DNA from: Erwinia_E haradaeae_C
Lineage (GTDB): Bacteria; Pseudomonadota; Gammaproteobacteria; Enterobacterales; Enterobacteriaceae
Assembly (NCBI RefSeq): GCF_900698995.1
Contig: NZ_LR217735.1
Span: 744,001-808,000 of the forward strand
DNA: 64,000 nucleotides
Reading direction: 5' to 3'
This document shows positions 40,911 through 50,983 of the stretch, one piece after another. How positions within the stretch are numbered: position 1 is the stretch's first letter; each line of letters starts with the position of its first letter. The position numbers and the translations under genes are program-made. Below the pieces are notes generated by a model that saw nothing but the letters and a program-made list of their open reading frames with translations, was not told the origin of the DNA and did not search any database.

Positions 40911-42143
40911 TTAAATACAGAGATCTAGCTTACTCATTACTAGCGTAGCGTTGGTCCCCCCAAAGCCAAAACTATTAGACATCACCGTTTGTAGGACTTG
41001 CTCTGAATACGAAGTTATGATATTAAAATCCTTGGCTTCTGGATCTAATTTATCAATATTAATGCTTGGAGCTATAAAACTATGTTCCATCATTAATAAT
41101 GCATAAATTGCTTCTTGTACGCCTGCTGCACCAAGTGAATGACCGGTCATTGCCTTTGTTGCTGAGATTGCTGGCTGATAATCAGAGAAGACAGCACGAA
41201 TAGCACTTAATTCTTTTAAATCACCAATTAATGTTGAGGTTCCGTGCGTATTTAAGTAATCAATAGGTCTATGAACACCTTTCATAGCCATTCGCATACA
41301 ACGCATGGCACCCTCCCCGGATGGAGCCACCATGTCTAAACCATCAGACGTCGCTCCATATCCTACGATCTCAGCATAGATATGTGCATTGCGAATTATA
41401 GCATGATTCAATTCTTCGACCACGACCATACCTCCGCCACCAGCAATAACAAAACCATCACGTCCCACATCATAAGTGCGTGATGCTTGTTCTGGTATAT
41501 GATTATATTTAGTCGATAGCGCTCCCATCGCATCAAATTCACAAGACATTTCCCAACATAACTCTTCTCCGCCACCTGCAAATACGATATCTTGTTTACC
41601 TAGTTGAATCTGCTCAAAGGCATGACCAATACAATGTGCAGATGTAGCACAAGCAGAGCTGATAGAATAATTTACACCATAAATTTTAAATGGAGTTGCT
41701 AAGCATGCTGAAACACCTGAAGCCATTGCTTTTGTTACCATATATGGACCAACACCTCTGAGACCTTTAGCTCGCATGCCATCCACACTAGCAACTTGAT
41801 AAAACGGAGAGCCTCCGCCTGATCCAGCTACTAACCCAACACGTGCATTATTCTGATACTGTTCTTTCGTTAAACCAGAATCCTGAATTGCTTCCTGCAT
41901 GGAAATAAAAGCATATACAGATGCATCACTCATGAATCGTAGCGTCTTTCGTTCAATACGTGACGCGATATCTTTTTTAGATAATTTTATGTTTCCCCAC
42001 ACATGACTACGCATACCGGAATTTTTTAATTCCTCTGAGAAAGTGATTCCGGAGCGCCCTGCACGTAAAGATACTAAAACTTCTTCTTGATTGTTGCCAA
42101 TACTAGAAACAACTCCAAGACCAGTAATCACAGCCCGCTTCAT
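40911..42143 (-). CDS. fabB: 3-oxoacyl-ACP synthase I (KAS I)
   Basis: FabB performs the elongation condensation of type II fatty-acid synthesis and in E. coli is also needed for unsaturated chains. The product is 410 aa (E. coli 406). It has the thiolase-fold Cys-His-His triad: SSACATSAHC with Cys165, NTHGTST, and TGHSLGAAG. The C-terminal SNSFGFGGTNATLVM glycine loop is intact. The N-terminus MKRAVITGLGVVSSIGNN aligns. There is no fabF in the window, so FabB may be the only elongating synthase. Whether unsaturated synthesis is kept depends on fabA, which is not in the window. Confidence 0.97.
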   Translation of the reverse strand: MKRAVITGLGVVSSIGNNQEEVLVSLRAGRSGITFSEELKNSGMRSHVWGNIKLSKKDIASRIERKTLRFMSDASVYAFISMQEAIQDSGLTKEQYQNNARVGLVAGSGGGSPFYQVASVDGMRAKGLRGVGPYMVTKAMASGVSACLATPFKIYGVNYSISSACATSAHCIGHAFEQIQLGKQDIVFAGGGEELCWEMSCEFDAMGALSTKYNHIPEQASRTYDVGRDGFVIAGGGGMVVVEELNHAIIRNAHIYAEIVGYGATSDGLDMVAPSGEGAMRCMRMAMKGVHRPIDYLNTHGTSTLIGDLKELSAIRAVFSDYQPAISATKAMTGHSLGAAGVQEAIYALLMMEHSFIAPSINIDKLDPEAKDFNIITSYSEQVLQTVMSNSFGFGGTNATLVMSKLDLCI

Positions 42144-42678
42144 TCTATACCTCTTTCGTCACTGTATTCTGTTAGAGTTTAAGTGGCACTTTCTCTTACC
42201 TCTGTACACTGAAAAAATCCAATGAGTATATTACTCTATATGTAATATAAAATACGTATGTTATATAAAATATATTCAAGTATAAAACATAATACCTAAT
42301 AATGAATACACATATGATGACATATTTTCTTCTAATGCAACTACTAATAAAATTATTTATTCATATAATTTCATTTATGTGCTCTTTAAACTTATATTGA
42401 GAAAATTAACTTTTATGCGATTTCATGGATTATTTAATCACATACCATACCTAGATCTATTTTTTAGTTATACTAAAAAACATAAGTTTGTTGATACATA
42501 TCAATTATCATATATCATATATCATATATATATAATTTACCTTTAAAAACTGAGGGTATCTTAATTTATATATTAATTTTAATTTCATGTTATGATATAG
42601 AAATAAAATATAATTATAACTTATCCCTTGTAATCGATTACGAGCACGAGAACAAATAACCTCACTAATTTTCTATAT

Positions 42679-42711
42679 AATTTATTATATATATAATATA
42701 TATAATAAATT
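42679..42711. repeat. A/T-only near-perfect palindrome
   Basis: Arms AATTTATTATATATA and TATATATAATAAATT flank a few unpaired bases. The 33 bases are entirely A/T and could extrude as a cruciform or melt easily. No known function. Confidence 0.7.
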
Positions 42712-43989
42712 TTGCATACATTAAAAATAATTCGTAATTAAAAGACACTGATTACACCTAATTATTAATTAATAATCCTATCTTTTTCTAGTATCTTTTC
42801 TATTTATCTTCTGTGTTTTTATAGTATTTCGGAGTGAGAAGAGTATACTTTTACAATATACAAATCACACATAATCAATTTAATATATAAGATTTTCTTT
42901 TTTAATTATAAATAATAAATCCAATGCTACCATATTCTTCATAAGGTGTATAAGCAATAAATCTATACCATCTATACTATCTATATCATAGTAATTTTAT
43001 TGCAATTATTTTATATATTGATATATTCAATCATCTGAAAAACTTTTATTTTTAATCGTACCATAAATAATATATTCACTTAAAATATTATTTATATTCT
43101 GGACTGCATTAGCACATAAGATCAGAACAGGAGCTAGAAAATAACCATAATATATATAAGTGGTAATTGCTAAATAAAAAATGCTTTATGCTATTACTTT
43201 ATGTAAAATTTTTAAGAGCACTTCATTTTTATAGTCTTTAATACTAAAAATCTCTTTTGTATAAACATTTAGCATTAATTATAGAGTAATTTTTTTAACA
43301 ATCTATACTCTAAACTAATTCTAGATATATAAGTTAGTTTTTTTACTTTATAATAAAAATATTACTTTTTTTATAATTTATAATAATTATTGATAACATA
43401 CTGCATTATGAAAATTTAGCTATATATACTATATATATTAATACTAAACTTTATATTCAATGCCTTAATATATTTTTAACATTAAAAATTGATCCTGGCA
43501 ATCACCACAAGTACATTTAACGAAGATCAAAATTATCAGTCAAGATTTATTATGGTTTTGCTAATCTTACTTAGAGTAATCAAAAAATATAAGCTTATCC
43601 CAGAAAAGGAAACAAGACATAGATTAGATTTTTCTAAATGTAAATATTTTTCTAAAATTAAATGTAAATTAGGATATTTCTATTATTAAAAGATCTAATT
43701 TATCTAATGATCTGATATCTATAAGATAATAATGAGACTATAATAATTATATTGATTTAATACTATTTACCAAATGATGTAATACTATTTACTAAATATT
43801 ACTAATTCTGATGTTTATCTCTTTAATTGAAATAAGACTCTTTTCAGTAAATCAATATCTTCACTAATATAGTCTTCACTGAAGAAATAACTCATCGCAA
43901 TATATATATTTAATAAAAAATATAGTTTATTATGCATGTAACATGCTATGTAAATTTATAATGAATGTCTTCTATATGATTAAGTCATC

Positions 43990-44031
43990 TAATATTAGTA
44001 GATTAATATTAGTAGATTAATATTAGTAGAT
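43990..44031. repeat. Three tandem copies of a 14-base unit
   Basis: TAATATTAGTAGAT occurs three times in a row with no mismatch, in a spacer without genes. Confidence 0.9.
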
Positions 44032-44321
44032 GTATCTAAATTTAATCATCCTAATCATATATTAAAGCTAATACTAAACCAGAGCATCATCGAGATTTCA
44101 AGTAATAATATATTTAATTCTGATAAAATTACATAACCAATTAGTGCTTCTATTAATTTTACGTTTTTATTACATCAAGAATAATTTCAAAATTAATGTG
44201 TGATTATGTCGTGATAGATATTGATGATTTTTTTTTGCGATATTTTCTTAACAGAAAAAATAAAATATAATTAATTACTAATCATCACTAACCATGTTAA
44301 GCTAAAAATTTAGAATAATCA

Positions 44322-44350
44322 GTGACAAATATCTATAAACTTGTCATACT
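44322..44350 (+). promoter_or_regulatory. Promoter of rnpB
   Basis: GTGACA (44322-44327), a 17-base spacer and CATACT (44345-44350) resemble a sigma-70 promoter, with the -10 ending 7 bases before the mature 5' end of RNase P RNA at 44358. E. coli rnpB is likewise transcribed from a promoter right at its 5' end. Confidence 0.7.
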
Positions 44351-44357
44351 TCTCTTT

Positions 44358-44739
44358 GAAGCTGACTAAACAGTCGCTGCCTGACTTATCTATTGTTAAT
44401 CAGCATCGAAAATTCAGGGAGAGGAAAGTCCGGGCTCCATAGGGTGCGGTACCAGGTAACACCTGGGTGGTGAAAGCCAACGACTAGTGCAACAGAAAAA
44501 ATACCGCCGATAACCGATTAAAAAACCGGTTAGGTAAGGGTGAAATGGTGCGGTAAGAGCGCACCACACAGCTGGTAACAGTGAGTGGTATGGTAAACTC
44601 TACCCGGAGAAAGGCCAAATAGGAGCTCGTTAAGCGCGACCCGCGCAGAGCTCGGGTAGGCTGCTTGAGCCAATAAGTAATTACTGGCCTAGATGAATGA
44701 CTGTTCACGACAGAACCCGGCTTATCGGTCAGCTTCTTT
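44358..44739 (+). ncRNA. rnpB: RNase P RNA (M1 RNA)
   Basis: This is the catalytic RNA of RNase P, which removes tRNA 5' leaders. It is about 380 nt (E. coli 377), class A. The 5' end GAAGCTGACTAAACAGTCGC pairs with the 3' end GGCTTATCGGTCAGCTTC. Conserved core blocks are present in order: GAGGAAAGTCCGGGCTCC, CCAGGTAAC, GTGCAACAGA, GGTAAGGGTGAAA, GGTAAGAGCGCACC, ACCCGGAGAAAGGCCAAATAG, GGGTAGGCTGCTTGAG and GATGAATGACTG. The P3 region (about 44378-44412) is shorter and AT-richer than in E. coli. The exact 3' end is uncertain by a few bases. Confidence 0.97.
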
Positions 44740-45559
44740 AGTAAATGAAAATAAATTTTTAAAATAAATTTAAAAATAACAGAAATTTTATAAAACTATT
44801 ATATAATTATAAAATTTCTACTAAAACATTAATATGCATTAATACAAATTTATATTATCACAGTAAATAAATAAATTAAGATTTTAATCATATTTATTGT
44901 TATGTGTATAATATTATCTTAATTTTTAATTATGTGTATTAAAATATATATTTTTGTAAATTAATAAATCAATAATACTGAAAAATATTCCAATCATTAT
45001 ATAAAAATATAAAATTATTATTTCTAAAATAAAATTAAATAAGCATTATTAATTTTGAAATATGTTCTAAAATTAAATATGTTTTAAAAATATCTTTCCA
45101 AATAGATGAATCTTAGTTATTGTATAATAAATTTGACGATAGATATTGGATAATTATTAAATAATAATTACATGTCATTTTACAAGATTAGTAGAAATTT
45201 TAACTATTTACTTATATAATGAACACTGATATATTATTTTTTATGTGATAAATTATATACTTTAGAAATAATCTCCATAAAACAATACCTTACTTCATGC
45301 ACTGCATCTAAAAATTATAGAGGAACAAGGTATAAATCATAAACATAGCTCTCGAATTTAAAAAATTCTCTTAAATTATTCCATGCAATACACAACCTTC
45401 TCAGTATAATAAAAAAGAAAAAAAAGTATAATAATATAACCTCAACTTAAGTAATTTATTTTGATACCAAAATAATATATCGTACTCTAGATCAATGCTA
45501 TACATTAAGACTATAAACACACCATAAAATTATTTAATATATTTATAACTGAGGTAAGA
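44740..45559. other. AT-rich spacer between rnpB and fabV
   Basis: No gene, terminator with a convincing T-run, or recognisable remnant was found. Confidence 0.55.
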
Positions 45560-46759
45560 ATGATTATTCAACCACGAATTCGTGGATTTATATGTGTAAC
45601 ATCTCACCCTGAAGGTTGCAAGTACAATGTAAAGCAACAAGTAAAATATGTCCTTTCTGAAGGATCTATAAAACCTGGACCTAAAAAAGCATTGATCATC
45701 GGCTCTTCAACAGGGTATGGATTAGCCGCTCGGATTGTTTCTGCTTTTGCCTGCTCAGCAAGCACATTAGGGATTTTTTTAGAACGCCCAGGTAAACAAA
45801 ATAAACCAGGGAGCGCTGGTTGGTATAATACTGCTGCTTTTGAAGAATTAGCAAATTCGGAGGGGTTATACTCAAAAAGTATTAATGGTGATGCCTATTC
45901 AGATCTTATGAAAAGGAAAACTATTGAGCTTATTAGAAAAGATTTAGGACAAGTCGATTTAGTAGTATATAGCCTAGCTAGTTCTCGCTGTCTACATTCA
46001 AAAACTGGTAAAATTCATTACGCTACATTAAAACCAATCGGTAAAACATTAAAAACAAGAGGATTAAACACTGATACAGAAACTGTTGTAGATATCTCTT
46101 TAGATCCTGCTTCACAAAAAGAAATTAATAGCACCATAGCTGTTATGGGTGGAGAAAATTGGCAAATGTGGATTCAGGCACTGATAGAAGCCGATGTACT
46201 CGCAAAAGGTGCAAAAACTATCGCATTTACTTATTTAGGTGAAAAAATCACGCAAGATATCTACTGGAATGGATCAATCGGTGCGGCCAAAAAAGATCTA
46301 GAGCAACATAGCACGAAAATTCGTCAGATGTTAGTAACACATGGTAACGGTGATGCTCGCATTGCAGTACTCAGAGCAGTAGTAACTCAAGCAAGCTCTG
46401 CGATTCCAGTTATGCCTCTTTATTTATCTCTACTCTTAAAATTAGCAAAAGAACAAGGTACACATGAAGGTTGCATCGAACAAATATATGGGTTATATAA
46501 AAACGGCTTATATAATAATTTTCCTATATTAGATGCTATGGGGCGCTTAAGAGCAGATTATACAGAAATTCATCCTGATATTCAAGAAAAAATTATTCAA
46601 CTCTGGTTTGCAGTGAACAATGACAACTTGCACAGCATGACTGACTTAGTTGGGTATAAGAAGGAATTTATACGCCTATTTGGGTTTGGTTCTAAAAACG
46701 TAAATTATAAAGAAAAAATCAATCCCATGATAAATATTAAAAACCTTACTCAGATATAG
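45560..46759 (+). CDS. fabV: Enoyl-ACP (trans-2-enoyl-CoA) reductase FabV
   Basis: FabV is the NADH-dependent enoyl reductase that closes each fatty-acid elongation cycle; it is an alternative to FabI. The product is 399 aa, the usual FabV length (about 400, versus about 260 for FabI). The start MIIQPRIRGFICVTSHPEGC is typical. The nucleotide-binding loop IIGSSTGYGLAAR is at about 47-59. The FabV-type Tyr-x8-Lys catalytic pair falls at Y235 and K244 (YWNGSIGAAK), and YSLAS is present at about 137. A GAGG RBS precedes the ATG. It stands alone between rnpB and ndk. E. coli K-12 uses FabI instead, so this cell's ancestor carried FabV or gained it. Confidence 0.96.
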   Translation: MIIQPRIRGFICVTSHPEGCKYNVKQQVKYVLSEGSIKPGPKKALIIGSSTGYGLAARIVSAFACSASTLGIFLERPGKQNKPGSAGWYNTAAFEELANSEGLYSKSINGDAYSDLMKRKTIELIRKDLGQVDLVVYSLASSRCLHSKTGKIHYATLKPIGKTLKTRGLNTDTETVVDISLDPASQKEINSTIAVMGGENWQMWIQALIEADVLAKGAKTIAFTYLGEKITQDIYWNGSIGAAKKDLEQHSTKIRQMLVTHGNGDARIAVLRAVVTQASSAIPVMPLYLSLLLKLAKEQGTHEGCIEQIYGLYKNGLYNNFPILDAMGRLRADYTEIHPDIQEKIIQLWFAVNNDNLHSMTDLVGYKKEFIRLFGFGSKNVNYKEKINPMINIKNLTQI

Positions 46760-47249
46760 TTGACTAAACAAATAAAAGAGTTATTATTATTAAAATTATT
46801 TAATATTAATTAAAGAATTTAGTCAAATGCTAGAAATCTCGATACACCTAATCCAAAATATAATTTAAAATTGATTAAGATTTAAAAATATACAAAAAAT
46901 ATATTATATATATCTTATTGATTATATATATAATAGAAATATTTAAAGTATGTTTACTGTTTAATGTAACAATCAAAAATTTTACAAAGGATTAATTGTT
47001 AGATATTTAAAATTTTTCTATTTTAAATTCAGACAGCTTACGATAGAATCTCAATATGCTAATATTATTATTGTAATATGATATTTTTATAAAAACAATT
47101 AAATGTGATTGTTATAAGAATTAATTTTTAATGCCATACAGATTCATCATCGATAAAAAGTAATGTTAAATGTCTTTTTATAGATTATTCATTCCTCGCT
47201 AAAATACAAACATTTCTCTTAGGCTATTTTTTATAAACTAGAGCATGAC
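46760..47249. other. AT-rich spacer between fabV and ndk
   Basis: No gene or recognisable structure was found apart from short A/T palindromes (for example near 46904-46930). Confidence 0.5.
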
Positions 47250-47687
47250 ATGACTATTGAACGTACTTTATCGATTATAAAACCACACGCAGTAGAAAAA
47301 AAGATTATTGGTAAAATTTTCGACCGTTTAGAATGCGCTGAACTAACCATTATTGGTTGCAAAATGTTACAATTAACTCTATGTCAAGCAAGAGAATTTT
47401 ATGCAGAACACCAAGACAAAATTTTTTTTCAAAATCTTATTCAGTGCATGATTTCAGGACCATCTCTGATTTCTGTCCTTGAAGGAGAGAATGCTATTCA
47501 ATCTTATCGTCAGTTAATGGGTGCAACGAACCCGATACATGCCATTTCTGGAACTATACGAGCAGATTATGCAGATAGCTTGACCGAAAATGCAATTCAT
47601 GGTTCTGATTCATCTATATCTTCAACACGTGAAATCAATTTTTTCTTTAGTTGTTATGAGCTATTTTCAAAAAAATATCAATTATAA
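47250..47687 (+). CDS. ndk: Nucleoside diphosphate kinase
   Basis: Ndk equilibrates nucleoside di- and triphosphates through a phospho-histidine. The product is 145 aa (E. coli 143). The active-site His117 is in LTENAIHGSDS, with Lys11 (SIIKPHAV) and the GATNP and GTIRADYA loops all intact. The C-terminal end is diverged. It precedes rlmN in the same direction, as part of the conserved enteric ndk-rlmN-rodZ-ispG-hisS order. Confidence 0.97.
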   Translation: MTIERTLSIIKPHAVEKKIIGKIFDRLECAELTIIGCKMLQLTLCQAREFYAEHQDKIFFQNLIQCMISGPSLISVLEGENAIQSYRQLMGATNPIHAISGTIRADYADSLTENAIHGSDSSISSTREINFFFSCYELFSKKYQL

Positions 47688-48132
47688 AATAATAAAAAAC
47701 TAATAAGTATTTAGCAAAAAATATATAATATCATCTACCCTAAATTTCTTTTACAATGTTCAATATAAATTCTTTTTCATAATATATGACGGCATATGAT
47801 AATATAGTTATATTAGTTAGTTTTAGTGATCTTTCGAAAAATTATGTCTATTAACTAAAATTTCTTTAAAAGAATCTTAACATGATTTAATAACTAATCA
47901 GCTTATCTTATAGAAAACTGCAAAGACTAAGTTACTAAAATGGCTCTAGATAACTGTTAGCAATGTAATTATTTATGCGTTTATTCAATAGGTTCCTAAA
48001 CAATCTCACAGAATCTCACATAAATCATTGGAAAGAACCTCTACAATCAGTGAAATAACTTATCAATTCTGTGTTCTATCATATTATGTGGCACACCGCT
48101 CTAACTAATTAATAGAAGGTTAAACACTATTT
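47688..48132. other. Spacer between ndk and rlmN
   Basis: 445 bases of A/T-rich sequence without a recognisable gene. An AGAAGG about 13 bases before the rlmN ATG is a weak, distant RBS candidate. Confidence 0.5.
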
Positions 48133-49266
48133 ATGAACACGTTAATGGTTAACCCATTATCTACATTACCTATCAAACTGATACAAAAAAAGACAAAAAT
48201 AAATCTATTAGACTTAAATCGTCAACAAATACGTCAATTTTTTATTAGTATAGATGCACCACCATTCTATACTGAGCAAATGATGCGATGGATTTATCGA
48301 TACTATTGTTCTGATTTTTCTCAAATGACAGATATCAAAAAAATATTTCGAGCTAAACTCCAAACTATCGCTGAGATTCGAGCACCCGAAATAACAAAAG
48401 AGCAAAAGTCATCAGATGGCACAATTAAGTGGGCTATGCAGGTCGGTAATCAAAATATTGAAACAGTATACATTCCAGAAAAAGATCGAAGTACACTATG
48501 TATATCTTCACAAGTTGGATGCGCGCTAGGATGCACATTCTGCTCAACAGCACAACAAGGCTTTAACCGAAACTTATTAGTATCTGAAATTATTGGTCAA
48601 GTATGGAGAGCTGCACAAAGATTGAGAATGGATGCTAATACTCGCCAACGTCCTTTTACAAATGTGGTGATGATGGGTATGGGGGAACCGCTTTTAAATC
48701 TCACTAATGTTATATCAGCAATCGAGCTCATGTTAGATGATTTTGGTTTTTGTCTATCTAAAAGACGCGTGACTATCTCAACCTCAGGGATAACGCCAGC
48801 GATAGACAAACTATGTAAAAAATTAGATGTTGCATTAGCAATTTCTCTGCATGCAGCAGAGAATAAACTACGTAATAAAATTATGCCTATTAATATTAAA
48901 TATAATATTGAAGATTTATTAAGATCAGTGCGGCGTTACATTAGTACATCTAAAGCTAATCAAGGAAAAGTAATCATTGAATATGTCATGCTAGATAAAA
49001 TCAATGACAAAATAAATCATGCATATAAACTAGCTGTCCTTCTTAAGGATACTCCATGTAAAATTAATTTAATTCCATGGAATCCTTTTCCTGGAGCATC
49101 ATACAATCGTAGTTCAAATAGTTGTATTGATCGTTTTTCTAAGATTTTAATGGCACATGGTTTTACCACTATTGTTCGAAAAACTCGTGGAAAAGATATT
49201 AATGCAGCTTGTGGGCAATTAACTGGAAATGTTTTAAACCGTACCAAACGCATCAAACGCATATGA
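48133..49266 (+). CDS. rlmN: Dual-specificity 23S rRNA/tRNA adenine-C2 methyltransferase RlmN
   Basis: RlmN is a radical-SAM enzyme that methylates C2 of A2503 in 23S rRNA and A37 in some tRNAs. The product is 377 aa (E. coli 384). The cluster-binding C-x3-C-x2-C motif is CALGCTFC, within SQVGCALGCTFCSTAQQGF. The MMGMGEPLLN motif, the SLHA segment and the C-terminal resolving Cys in DINAACGQL are kept. The basic C-terminal tail is shorter than in E. coli. Fe-S supply is needed, which is consistent with retention of ygfZ. Confidence 0.96.
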   Translation: MNTLMVNPLSTLPIKLIQKKTKINLLDLNRQQIRQFFISIDAPPFYTEQMMRWIYRYYCSDFSQMTDIKKIFRAKLQTIAEIRAPEITKEQKSSDGTIKWAMQVGNQNIETVYIPEKDRSTLCISSQVGCALGCTFCSTAQQGFNRNLLVSEIIGQVWRAAQRLRMDANTRQRPFTNVVMMGMGEPLLNLTNVISAIELMLDDFGFCLSKRRVTISTSGITPAIDKLCKKLDVALAISLHAAENKLRNKIMPINIKYNIEDLLRSVRRYISTSKANQGKVIIEYVMLDKINDKINHAYKLAVLLKDTPCKINLIPWNPFPGASYNRSSNSCIDRFSKILMAHGFTTIVRKTRGKDINAACGQLTGNVLNRTKRIKRI

Positions 49267-49930
49267 GATCATAATATAAAGAATAGATAAAATAATACGA
49301 TGAATACTAATATAGCTCTCTTAAATAAAATATCCGCTTGCAAGTAAGTCTAGAATATATAAATATTGTCTCTAAGCTTTTCTAATAAAAAAACTTAAAA
49401 TGAAAACTATATATTTATATATCAATACTACTCTCTTAAAAAACAACTATTTCGTAAATAGCGCATCACTTCAAGACTTTGCAAAAGCATTTAGTTACAA
49501 CTTGCCTAAAATTAAAGGAAAAAGCACATATAAAAAAGTATTCTTGCATAATCTATGTTATGCGCATCCAGGTCCAATGTAAAATTCATTCTTAATAATT
49601 TTATATTGCAAAAAATTAATATAAAAAATTTACTATAATGTATATTATATTATTACTTTTATAAAATGTATATTGCTCTCACTTAAGTATACACTCACTG
49701 CATATGAAAATATGCAGTCTTATCCAAATAATATTGATTTACGCTAACTAACCAAAAGTATCAAGTCAAGTTTAAAAAAAATAATCAAGGATCCTTTATG
49801 ATTTATGCGTGAAATCTATAACAATGTTAATCTGCTATGTTAATAAAAAAATCAAATATCACATATTATTTTTAATACGCCAACTAACGTAATTTGTTAT
49901 TATTAATATAATAGTAGAATATTTTTGCTT
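49267..49930. other. Spacer between rlmN and the rodZ relic
   Basis: In E. coli pilW can lie here. The open frame 49400-49582 (60 codons, ATG) has a somewhat mixed composition but no family resemblance I can name and no good RBS, so I do not call it a gene. Confidence 0.45.
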
Positions 49931-50740
49931 ATGAATACTGACAACACTCGAAATATATACACAATCACTTTAACTAAAGCGACTCTATATAGTGCCCGTA
50001 AACACCTAGGATTTACCCAATAACATATTACTGGACATCTTTAATTGAACATGGCTATTATTTAAGAAATTAAAGATAATCACATAACTGTCTCACTAGC
50101 ATTAATCTTTCTTTTGAGTGTATATTAGACTATATGCTTGCCTAGTTCTCGCCCCCTGAAGAAGAATTAATTTCTATAATAGATTAGAGATCTGCAATAA
50201 AAGTTCACATATTTTAGTAATGAAAAGCTTCTCTCTAGAGCAGGATAAAAAAAGAAAAAATATTAATAATTTGTATATGATTAACAATATGTTGTGTTGT
50301 GGCAACAATTATCATAATTATTTGAGAAAATCACACAAATTTTTTAAAAAATATACTTTTTAATACATGACCAACATGTAGGAATTGCAGTCAATAATGA
50401 TTAATTTTAAAAAATAAATGAACCTTTAGTAGATTAATACGACCTCAAATGATATTATATTTAGATATAAAATAAGTTCTAAAATCTTTCTTCTCTATTC
50501 TTAAAAATGCAGGATTTTCCTTGCATCATCGTGAAACACTATATAAATTACAGAAAATAATAATTAATTATTGATATAAGATATCATAAGTGTTTGTTCA
50601 TATAATACGATTAAATAAAGATGATAATTCTGATGATAAGCTCTAATGCTTTTTAAAGATACGATTCAATTCGTATTAGTGATAGACCAAATTAAACTAC
50701 ACCCAATCAATCTTTATTATCAGCATCATATTATAGATGA
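49931..50740 (+). pseudogene. rodZ: rodZ (cytoskeletal/MreB-anchoring protein), decayed
   Basis: RodZ links MreB to the membrane in rod-shaped bacteria. A relic starts with ATG 49931 (MNTDNTRN) and retains the helix-turn-helix start LYSARKHLGFTQ, followed by stops in place of codons and a decayed DIEE-like helix, then a LPSSRP segment and MKSFSLEQDKKRKN, matching the enteric MQSFSLGKRRKKRD just before the membrane helix. Near 50510-50560 an ETLYKLQKI-like segment may be the remains of the periplasmic domain. Many stops and frame changes occur. Position between rlmN and ispG is exactly the enteric one. The end is approximate. Confidence 0.85.
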
Positions 50741-50983
50741 AAGGATTTCTATCTGACAATATATATAACTATTAAAAGAAAAATTTAGAATTCAGTTAAA
50801 ATATATTCTGTATTTATATTGATTTTATCGCCGGTTAATAATTATATATTAAAATTTCAGCAAAAATTAGCATAAAAGTTATTAACTATAGTATATATAT
50901 TACTATATGAAATAACATACTTGTCTAATTTTTATTAATTTTACATATATCTTTCTCATGTGATAAGTAACTGTGGAAAAACC

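Larger units (their letters stand above)
42144..44321. other. Long AT-rich spacer between fabB and rnpB
   Basis: About 2.2 kb with no supported gene. The open frame at 43489-43689 starts with TTG and has no RBS or family features. It holds a near-perfect 33-base A/T palindrome (42679-42711), a 7-mer ATATCAT tandem near 42510, and three exact copies of a 14-mer (43990-44031). Confidence 0.6.

Noticed and set aside
43489..43689. 66-codon open frame upstream of rnpB
   Set aside because: Starts with TTG, lacks an RBS and any recognisable motif.
44484..44708. Protein-coding reading on the minus strand
   Set aside because: It lies entirely within the RNase P RNA gene, whose conserved structure explains the sequence.
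49400..49582. 60-codon open frame between rlmN and rodZ relic, considered as a pilW remnant
   Set aside because: No residue pattern of PilW (no lipobox or TPR) and no RBS; composition is not decisive.
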